From Candidatus Saccharimonadota bacterium (GTDB lineage: Bacteria > Patescibacteriota > Saccharimonadia > UBA4664), in the NCBI GenBank assembly GCA_029237755.1, contig JAQZBT010000003.1, positions 1 through 23,358 on the forward strand: a DNA stretch of 23,358 nucleotides, given 5' to 3'. Position 1 is the first letter of the stretch, and each line of letters begins with the position of its first letter. The translations under genes were made by a program, and so were the position numbers. Under the pieces are notes generated by a model. The model was not told the DNA's origin, made no database searches, and saw only the letters and a program-made list of their open reading frames with translations. This document shows positions 1 to 4,701 of this stretch, one piece after another.

Positions 1-149
1 AAGGGGAGTTTTACTTTGGTGCATGAAGTGAGAGAGGACGAGAACCGTAGGTTCGTTGGACGAGGAGCGCAGGAAACAGGGGAGCTGGCACAGCTGATTT
101 CCGAGCACCGCAGGGAGGTCGCGTCAGCGACAGTCCTCTCTCGCGCGCC
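1..149 (+). repeat. tRNA-3'-end-bracketed repeat, copy A (left end cut by window)
   Basis: Starts inside the right arm of a terminator-like hairpin (GGGGAGTTTT, the same arm as in the tRNA-Leu terminator). Then comes TGGTG and an inverted piece of a tRNA 3' end: GAGAGAGGAC at 30-39 pairs perfectly with GTCCTCTCTC at 133-142. Between them are a small hairpin (GAACC 42-46 with GGTTC 50-54) and a second one (GTCGC 118-122 with GCGAC 127-131). The direct piece TCCTCTCTCGCGC (134-146) equals the 3' part of tRNA-Leu at 3308-3320. Layout, size (103 nt between closing arms) and the 3' hairpin match copy B after tRNA-Val. A tRNA gene is predicted just left of the window. Function unknown. Confidence 0.6.
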
Positions 150-154
150 TAGAT

Positions 155-184
155 AGGCCTCCCCATAACGGGAGATTCCTTTTT
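155..184 (+). terminator. Probable intrinsic terminator after repeat copy A
   Basis: CTCCC (159-163) pairs with GGGAG (170-174) around a 6-nt loop. The stem continues after an internal mismatch (AGG 155-157 with CCT 178-180) and runs into a five-T stretch (180-184). It occupies the same place as the strong hairpin that ends copy B. Confidence 0.5.
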
Positions 185-276
185 AGTCATATTGACGACG
201 CATTTTTGCCTTCCACAAGCGCACACTTACTCCTGTTCCGCCGCCTCCCGACCCTACCCCAGGGAAGGGGCCGCAT

Positions 277-636
277 ATGCACACTGCCATCAGAAGGCTA
301 CTGACAATTCTGGCAGCAGCCGCCGTCGCGTTCGTACTCCAGTCCGGCGTCGCCAGCGCTGACGACAAATGGGACGACCATCGCCGGCTCTACCCTCCAA
401 GTGGCACAGTCGTTGTCCAGGAGAATCCCGTCTGGGAGGGTGAGCTCGACGTCTTCCACACCCCCAGCGACTGCCCCAATGGACCCGAGGTCTACTACCA
501 GAACCCCAATGTCACTGCCGATCCCCACGACGAGTACGGGCAGACCGTTGTTATCGAGGAGCAACCTCAACCTGACACGGTCATAGTGATAGAGGAGCCT
601 GCACCTGAAGAGACAGTCATAGTTGAGTACTATTAG
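277..636 (+). CDS. Small exported acidic protein, function unknown
   Basis: A 119-residue protein with a clear signal peptide: RR near the N terminus, a hydrophobic stretch at about 10-27, and a likely cleavage after VASA (about 29). The mature part is acidic and has no cysteine pair beyond a single Cys. It carries degenerate repeats rich in V, I and E with Pro linkers: TVVVQEN near residue 45, then TVVIEEQPQPD, TVIVIEEPAPEE and TVIVEYY at the end. No known domain is recognised. The start is supported by AAGGGG (265-270), 6 nt before ATG; a C-rich stretch just upstream could pair with this ribosome site. It is probably secreted or loosely envelope-associated. It stands alone between repeat copy A and the oxidoreductase gene. 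Confidence 0.7.
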   Translation: MHTAIRRLLTILAAAAVAFVLQSGVASADDKWDDHRRLYPPSGTVVVQENPVWEGELDVFHTPSDCPNGPEVYYQNPNVTADPHDEYGQTVVIEEQPQPDTVIVIEEPAPEETVIVEYY

Positions 637-679
637 CACCAGGGTGGCGGCGGAACCACCAACCCTTTCTCGTACAACT

Positions 680-709
680 ATGGCATAAGCGCTTTAGACA
701 ATTTATGAT
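680..709 (+). promoter_or_regulatory. Candidate promoter giving a leaderless mRNA for the oxidoreductase gene
   Basis: A -10 box TATGAT lies at 704-709 and ATG at 716, so transcription would start at or next to the start codon. The -35 is weak (ATGGCA 680-685, 18-nt spacer). Support comes mostly from the same spacing at 2590, 8537 and 20002. Confidence 0.4.
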
Positions 710-715
710 TAAGGT

Positions 716-2194
716 ATGAAGGCCTACCTCAAGGAACTCTCGCACCAGTTATTGGGCACTGTTACAGACAACCCCGACGTCCTTGAGCATTTTGCTACTG
801 ACTCCAGCATCTTCCAGGTCACACCTGCTGGCGTCGTCTATCCAAACAACACCGCAGACGTCCGCAAGACCGTAGCATTTATTGCCGAAAAAGCCGCCGC
901 CGGCCGCCCCGTTAGCATCATCCCGCGCGGTAAGGGTGGCGATGCCGGTGGTGGAGCCATTGGCGAGGGCGTACAACTGGTCCTGCCGTCCCATATGAAC
1001 AAGCTCCTCCGCCTGGAGCGTGACTACGTGGTGGTCCAGCCCGGCATGTCCCTGCGCACGCTGCAGCAGGTTCTCTACACTCACGGCCGCTATCTGCCGC
1101 CCGTCCCCACCTCGCTCGACTCGACTACCGTCGGCGGCGCCGTCTCCAACGATGACGCCGGAGCCAAGGCGTACAAGTACGGCTCTTTCCGGTCATTCGT
1201 TAAAAGCCTCAAGGTCGTCGTCTCAGACGGCACAGTTATCCAGACCCGCCGCATCTCTGCCCGCGAACTCAACCGCAAGAAGGGCCTCGACACCATGGAA
1301 GGGGAGCTCTACCGCAAGCTCGACAACATCCTCCTAGATCACTCCGAACTCATCCACAAGCGCCAGCCGCGCTCCTCCCGCAACACCGCCGGTTATGCCC
1401 TCTCCAAAGTGCGCGGCCGCGACGGCTCGTTCGACCTCGGCCAGATCTTCATCGGGGCTCAGGGTACGGAGCTTGTCGACCAGTCCCTGCTGGCGTTCCT
1501 CCAGGAGCATCGACCCGGCGACATCGAGGGTATAGTCCCCGACAAGCTGCCCAAAGCCATGTTGATCACAGAGTTCGACGACAGCGCCCAGCTCACACAG
1601 AAGATCCGCAGCACCCGCGGCGAGCGCGTCATGCGCCGGCTCGGAGCCACCACCCGCATCTCTACGGACCCGATCGAGCAAGTCGCAATCTGGAAGATCC
1701 GCCGCGACGCGCCTTCGCTCATGGCTCTCAGCGGACAAGGCCGCAAGGCCCTGCCCTTCATCGACGATGCCGCCGTACCCGTCGTCCGCCTGGCCGAGTT
1801 CATCGACAAGACCCACAAGCTCCTCGCCAAACACGACCTCGAAGCCGCCATCTGGGGCCATGCCGGCAATGGTCACCTCCACCTCCTGCCCTTCCTCGAC
1901 CTAGCCAAGCGCCGCGACGTCGACCGCCTCTTCCACCTCAACCACGAGTTCCACGAGATGGTCATCGCCATGGGCGGCACCATCTCAGCCGCGCACAACG
2001 ACGGCCTCCTCCGCGCCACCTACATGACCAAACTCTACGGCGAAGAACTGGGCGAGCTCATGGCCGCCACCAAGCACGCCTTCGACCCGCTCTCTATCTT
2101 CAATCCCATGCACAAGACCCAGGCCACCGAGGCCTATGCGCGCCAACATCTGCGCGACTCATACAACCTACGCCATCTCTACGAACACATTTAA
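716..2194 (+). CDS. FAD-binding oxidoreductase of the GlcD / D-lactate dehydrogenase type
   Basis: A 492-residue cytoplasmic flavoprotein resembling FAD_binding_4 plus FAD-oxidase_C proteins (glycolate oxidase GlcD, D-lactate dehydrogenase), which oxidise 2-hydroxy acids. The FAD-binding half shows IIPRGKGGDAGGG (about 67-79) and PTSLDSTTVGGAVSNDDAG (about 134-152). The C-terminal half has the metal/substrate motif WGHAGNGHLHLL (about 380-391) and ends with FDPLSIFNPMHK, as usual for the family. The usual late motif GEHGDGLxR reads AAHNDGLLR here, so the acidic residue before the histidine is missing and substrate specificity may differ. No ferredoxin-like Cys cluster is present. The next gene starts 9 nt downstream, so the two are probably cotranscribed. 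The exact substrate cannot be called. Confidence 0.85.
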   Translation: MKAYLKELSHQLLGTVTDNPDVLEHFATDSSIFQVTPAGVVYPNNTADVRKTVAFIAEKAAAGRPVSIIPRGKGGDAGGGAIGEGVQLVLPSHMNKLLRLERDYVVVQPGMSLRTLQQVLYTHGRYLPPVPTSLDSTTVGGAVSNDDAGAKAYKYGSFRSFVKSLKVVVSDGTVIQTRRISARELNRKKGLDTMEGELYRKLDNILLDHSELIHKRQPRSSRNTAGYALSKVRGRDGSFDLGQIFIGAQGTELVDQSLLAFLQEHRPGDIEGIVPDKLPKAMLITEFDDSAQLTQKIRSTRGERVMRRLGATTRISTDPIEQVAIWKIRRDAPSLMALSGQGRKALPFIDDAAVPVVRLAEFIDKTHKLLAKHDLEAAIWGHAGNGHLHLLPFLDLAKRRDVDRLFHLNHEFHEMVIAMGGTISAAHNDGLLRATYMTKLYGEELGELMAATKHAFDPLSIFNPMHKTQATEAYARQHLRDSYNLRHLYEHI

Positions 2195-2203
2195 GGAGGA
2201 CCC

Positions 2204-2548
2204 ATGCTGTTATCAAACCTATTCATCAAACATAAGGAGCATCGCCCGAAGTTCGCGCCGATGATCTTCCTGTTTTTGTTGACCATCTTTATCTTTATCG
2301 GTGACACGCGCCCAGTCATGGCGCTGGTCGGGATTGGCACGATCGTAACCATCGCCGCTGTACTCGTATTGATCAACCGCGACGCCATTTGGGACGACTA
2401 CCGCGACCGCTTCAAGAAGAACAAGGGCCTCAAAGGGGTATGGGTAGAGCCCAACCGGGTCTACTACAATATCAACGTCTTCGTCCTCTGGCCGTTCGTG
2501 CTTGTCTTGGGCATTTTGTGCCTGATCTCGGCCTATGCCGTTTCGTAG
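2204..2548 (+). CDS. Small three-helix membrane protein coupled to the oxidoreductase
   Basis: A 114-residue protein with three predicted membrane segments: about residues 19-32 (FAPMIFLFLLTIFIFIG), 38-57 (VMALVGIGTIVTIAAVLVLI) and 92-112. A basic, hydrophilic loop (RDAIWDDYRDRFKKNKG, about 59-75) separates the second and third. The ribosome site AAGGAGGA (2193-2200) overlaps the stop codon of the preceding oxidoreductase and sits 3 nt from ATG. That arrangement makes translational coupling likely. No family is recognised. The pairing could mean it anchors the flavoprotein at the membrane or passes electrons onward, but there are no heme- or quinone-type motifs, so this is only a guess from position. 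Confidence 0.8.
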   Translation: MLLSNLFIKHKEHRPKFAPMIFLFLLTIFIFIGDTRPVMALVGIGTIVTIAAVLVLINRDAIWDDYRDRFKKNKGLKGVWVEPNRVYYNINVFVLWPFVLVLGILCLISAYAVS

Positions 2549-2554
2549 AGCTGT

Positions 2555-2583
2555 TTGGTATACGTTCGGTTTACTGATATAAT
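2555..2583 (+). promoter_or_regulatory. Promoter for the LAGLIDADG gene, leaderless type
   Basis: TTGGTA (2555-2560), 17-nt spacer, perfect TATAAT (2578-2583). The GTG start codon of the endonuclease frame is at 2590, where transcription is expected to begin. Confidence 0.65.
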
Positions 2584-2589
2584 TGCGGG

Positions 2590-3274
2590 GTGAGGTACCG
2601 TTACAAAAAGCACTATGAGTGGACACCCGACCTGGCGTATGTTGCCGGTCTATTTACCGTGCTTGTACAATGATGGCCGCCACCTCAACCTGACTACGAC
2701 CGACACTGAACTAGTCATCCTCGTCGCAGATATTCTCGACCTAAACAATGTCATGTCAAAAAAACGCAGTGGTCACAACAGCATTGGATACCATTTCCAA
2801 TTCGGTGACGTCAGTCTCTATGACTTTTTTGTGGCTGCCGGGATTACACCCGCCAAGAGCTTAACCATTAGCAAAGTTGATGTTCCAGACGATTGTTTCC
2901 CCGACTTCCTCAGGGGCTACTTTGATGGTGACGGCTCGATATGTAGCTTTGTCGACAAGCGGTGGAAGAATAGCACAATGACCTACGTATCATTTTGCTC
3001 AGGCAGCGATCCGTTCCTAGCATGGCTACAGGTCAAAATTACCCAGCTCACTGGCATACGAACCGGCTCGTTCCGGCCAGCCAACGACGATCACATAGGC
3101 ACGCTCCGGTATGCGAAAGCCGACACGAGACGACTGTATGAGTTTATGTACTACACACCAGGCTTGCCTGCACTGTCACGCAAGTACCTCAAGTTTGTTG
3201 ATTTTTTGAACTCAAATGGGTATGATATCGAAGTTCCACGCGCGAGTGGTGGAATGGTTTACACGCTTGTCTGA
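2590..3274 (+). pseudogene. LAGLIDADG homing endonuclease, frameshifted, running into tRNA-Leu
   Basis: The intact protein would begin at GTG 2590 (RYRYKKHYEWTPDLAYVAGLFT), which carries the first LAGLIDADG motif. This frame stops 20 codons later. The rest continues in another frame from about 2660 (CLYNDGRHLNLTTTD) to the stop at 3274, with the second motif FLRGYFDGDGSI near 2909-2944. The family normally has two more residues plus G (xDG) before CL, so about 8 nt appear deleted at 2658-2660. A shorter product from ATG 2615 would lack the first catalytic motif and should not cleave DNA. The last 35 nt of the frame lie inside tRNA-Leu, giving the tail RASGGMVYTLV. I recall related endonucleases in these bacteria whose tails are also translated tRNA sequence. 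A sequencing error could also explain the break. Confidence 0.75.
3198..3226 (+). promoter_or_regulatory. Promoter for tRNA-Leu inside the endonuclease reading frame
   Basis: TTGATT (3198-3203), 17-nt spacer, TATGAT (3221-3226); the tRNA begins 14 nt after the -10 box. The promoter lies in the last codons of the LAGLIDADG frame, so the tRNA does not depend on the endonuclease promoter. Confidence 0.5.
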
Positions 3275-3323
3275 GGGACAAGTGCCGCAAGGCATGGAGG
3301 TTCGACTCCTCTCTCGCGCACCA
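3240..3323 (+). tRNA. tRNA-Leu (anticodon GAG)
   Basis: All four arms can be drawn. The acceptor GCGCGAG pairs with CTCGCGC, followed by A and an encoded CCA (3321-3323). The anticodon stem CTTGT/ACAAG closes the loop CTGAGGG, giving anticodon GAG. The long variable arm TGCC-GCAA-GGCA is typical of class II tRNAs. The T arm is GGAGG-TTCGACT-CCTCT. Its first 35 nt overlap the endonuclease frame. Confidence 0.93.
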
Positions 3324-3356
3324 AAACAAAACTCCCCGCAAGGGGAGTTTTGTTTT
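3323..3356 (+). terminator. Intrinsic terminator of tRNA-Leu
   Basis: A perfect 15-bp stem (3323-3337 with 3342-3356) closed by GCAA. The left arm begins at the last A of the tRNA CCA, so tRNA end and terminator share sequence. T-rich right arm. Confidence 0.85.
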
Positions 3357-3373
3357 GTATTGGAGTGGCTGTA

Positions 3374-3529
3374 CTACCCGCGCGAGTAGGCGAACGCCAC
3401 GCTAATCACGATAAGTCCACTGATGACGACTCCAATCACCACGAAAACAGCCCGCGTGCTACTGGGATCCACCGGCGTGCTTAGCGCGACGGCTCCCTTT
3501 TCAAACAATGACTTTTTCTTCTTGGCCAC
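3374..3529 (-). CDS. Small single-span membrane protein (51 residues), unknown
   Basis: This short frame starts at GTG (3529-3527) and ends at TAG (3376-3374). The product begins MAKKKKSLFEKGAVALSTP and then has one hydrophobic segment from about residue 27 to 48 (AVFVVIGVVISGLIVISV), ending in AYSRG. A ribosome site TAGGAG is 6 nt upstream of the start, which makes it a convincing small gene. The basic N terminus should stay in the cytoplasm. It lies on the minus strand between the tRNA-Leu terminator and the tRNA-Val promoter, opposite to both tRNAs. No family recognised. Confidence 0.7.
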   Translation of the reverse strand: MAKKKKSLFEKGAVALSTPVDPSSTRAVFVVIGVVISGLIVISVAFAYSRG

Positions 3530-3604
3530 GTGCGGCTCCTACTTTTATGCGAGTAACGCTTATGATTGGATACACAATACCACACCCGCGCGGCGCCTAG
3601 CGGA

Positions 3605-3633
3605 TTTACTTACGCTCGAGTTCTCAGTATAAT
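3605..3633 (+). promoter_or_regulatory. Promoter of tRNA-Val
   Basis: TTTACT (3605-3610), 17-nt spacer, perfect TATAAT (3628-3633). The tRNA begins at 3645, leaving a leader of only about 5 nt. Confidence 0.7.
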
Positions 3634-3644
3634 ATCTTGGTTCC

Positions 3645-3721
3645 GGGCAATTAGCTCAGTTGGTTAGAGCACTTCGTTTACACCGAAGGGGTCAAAGGTT
3701 CGAGTCCTTTATTGCCCACCA
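3645..3721 (+). tRNA. tRNA-Val (anticodon TAC)
   Basis: Acceptor GGGCAAT/ATTGCCC, then A and an encoded CCA. D arm GCTC...GAGC; anticodon stem CTTCG/CGAAG with loop TTTACAC, giving anticodon TAC; T arm AAAGG-TTCGAGT-CCTTT. A standard 77-nt class I tRNA. Confidence 0.95.
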
Positions 3722-3753
3722 AGAAAAGCGTCCAAGCGGGCGCTTTTCTTGGT
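3718..3753 (+). terminator. Intrinsic terminator of tRNA-Val
   Basis: A 13-bp perfect stem (3718-3730 with 3741-3753), extendable by TCC/GGG to an AAGC loop. The left arm begins with the tRNA's own ACCA. The right arm has a T-run inside it (CGCTTTTCTTGG). The inverted T-arm copy follows directly. Confidence 0.75.
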
Positions 3754-3867
3754 GACAGGACTCGAACACCACCGGTTCGGCTAGCGCGGAGACATAAGCT
3801 CATTGGAAATAGGTAAAAAATGGCGACGCGCAGGTCGCGCTAGCGACAGTCCTTTATTGCCCACCAA
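3754..3867 (+). repeat. tRNA-3'-end-bracketed repeat, copy B (after tRNA-Val)
   Basis: Directly after the tRNA-Val terminator, AGGACTCGAAC (3757-3767) is an exact inverted copy of the tRNA-Val T arm (3698-3708). About 80 nt later, 3848-3867 is an exact 20-nt direct copy of the tRNA-Val 3' end (3703-3722), CCA included. AGGACT (3757-3762) can pair with AGTCCT (3848-3853) to close the unit. Inside are a hairpin CGAAC/GTTCG (3763-3779) and a second hairpin GTCGC/GCGAC (3834-3847), the latter conserved with copy A. It could be a structured RNA, or a scar of insertion at a tRNA 3' end. Function unknown. Confidence 0.7.
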
Positions 3868-3898
3868 AGAAAGGTACCGCAAGGTGCCTTTCTTTGGT
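3863..3898 (+). terminator. Intrinsic terminator after repeat copy B
   Basis: A 16-bp stem (3863-3878 with 3883-3898, one T-G pair) with loop GCAA. The left arm begins at the ACCA of the duplicated tRNA end, as in the genuine tRNA terminators. Confidence 0.75.
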
Positions 3899-4052
3899 GA
3901 CGCAGGCATTGGCATTATTTTGCTGCTCGCCGGACGGTTAAGACTTGAGCAAAAAGGGTAGCAATTAAGTCTAGCCGGATAGCTATTTTGTACACAGGCC
4001 CGATGAATGCATCGACTCCTGGTGGCATACTCGCACAGAAGGAGAATCCACT

Positions 4053-4154
4053 ATGGAATATCTCATTTTGTGGACCATACTCTGGCTCGCCGCCGCCACA
4101 TTTCCGACCCTCGCCAGCTACTATTACTACCGCTCGCTCAAAGAGCAGTACTAG
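4053..4154 (+). CDS. Tiny membrane protein (33 residues), unknown
   Basis: ATG at 4053 is preceded by a strong ribosome site AAGGAGA (4039-4045) at good spacing. The product starts MEYLILWTILWLAAATFP, is hydrophobic for about 22 residues, and ends in a tyrosine- and lysine-containing tail (YYYYRSLKEQY). This is a single membrane span with a short polar C terminus. Its stop overlaps the stop of the convergent PAS gene by a few bases. The 150 bp upstream hold no further gene that I can support. No family recognised. Confidence 0.65.
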   Translation: MEYLILWTILWLAAATFPTLASYYYYRSLKEQY

Positions 4155-4609
4155 AGAGTGCGGATGACGGTCTGGCCGCGCTGAACGCCGTCGCCGAGCA
4201 GACCGAGCAGCCGGGCATTGGCCTGGTGTAGTTCTTCTTGTGCCCGCAGCAGCTCGGTCAGGTCGACCGAGATTGTGGTTACGCCGATGAGCTTACCCTC
4301 GTGGTACGTGGGCGTCACGGTCATGTCATAAGTCCGCAGTACACCGGCGTACTCAACCTTGATGATCTCCTGCACCGGCTTGCCGGTCTTGAGAACTTTT
4401 CGCTTCAGTGCGTCGATCGGTTCCGCCTGTTCCTTGGTCGTAAACTCACTCAGTTTCTTGCCGACGACGTGCTTCATTTTCTCATCTGGATTGAACAGCC
4501 AGATGTATCGCAGGTCCGTATCCTGACAAGTGATATGTACCCGGGACCCCGACAGGGCCTGGTCCATGTACTCGCTGCTTTGAGCAAGAAATTGTTCTAC
4601 TTGTTTCAT
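4151..4609 (-). CDS. Stand-alone PAS-domain protein
   Basis: A 152-residue soluble protein. Residues about 20-120 match a PAS sensor fold as found at the front of histidine kinases: an opening strand DLRYIWLFNP, the helix region VGKKLSEFTTKEQAEPI, and closing strands RTYDMTVTPTYHEGKLIGV then TTISVDLTEL. A helical, coiled-coil-like stretch follows (LLRAQEELHQANARLLGLL), which usually leads into a kinase domain. Here the protein ends about 25 residues later, with no HisKA, ATPase or cyclase domain. It may be a genuine single-domain sensor or the remnant of a kinase gene. The ribosome site CAGGAG lies about 10 nt before ATG. It is convergent with the 33-residue gene and divergent from the Ig/PKD gene. 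Confidence 0.75.
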   Translation of the reverse strand: MKQVEQFLAQSSEYMDQALSGSRVHITCQDTDLRYIWLFNPDEKMKHVVGKKLSEFTTKEQAEPIDALKRKVLKTGKPVQEIIKVEYAGVLRTYDMTVTPTYHEGKLIGVTTISVDLTELLRAQEELHQANARLLGLLGDGVQRGQTVIRTL

Positions 4610-4701
4610 GGAGGGCGCACTCCTGAATTAACTAAATCATACCTTGCTGACGGATTGGGCGCTAGCCCGGCCAGCATGCTGCTTATGCTAAACTGAACCC
4701 A

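Noticed and set aside
30..142. Repeat copy A as part of RNase P RNA, 4.5S RNA or tmRNA
   Set aside because: Short resemblances such as GGAGCTGGC exist, but the conserved cores of these RNAs are missing and copy B lacks even these words.
3423..3632. A 69-codon plus-strand frame before tRNA-Val
   Set aside because: It overlaps the 51-residue minus-strand gene and the tRNA promoter. It has no ribosome site and an unnatural composition.
3703..3867. Group I intron or ordinary prophage attachment scar in tRNA-Val
   Set aside because: The interval is only about 145 bp with no intron core, and an attachment scar would not explain the inverted T-arm copy and second terminator. A scar remains possible in part.
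3900..4052. Possible small RNA (TTAAGACTT and AAGTCTA segments)
   Set aside because: The pairing is short and imperfect, and no terminator or convincing promoter goes with it.
4238..4696. A 152-codon plus-strand frame
   Set aside because: Exactly opposite the PAS gene, whose domain match and ribosome site are clear.
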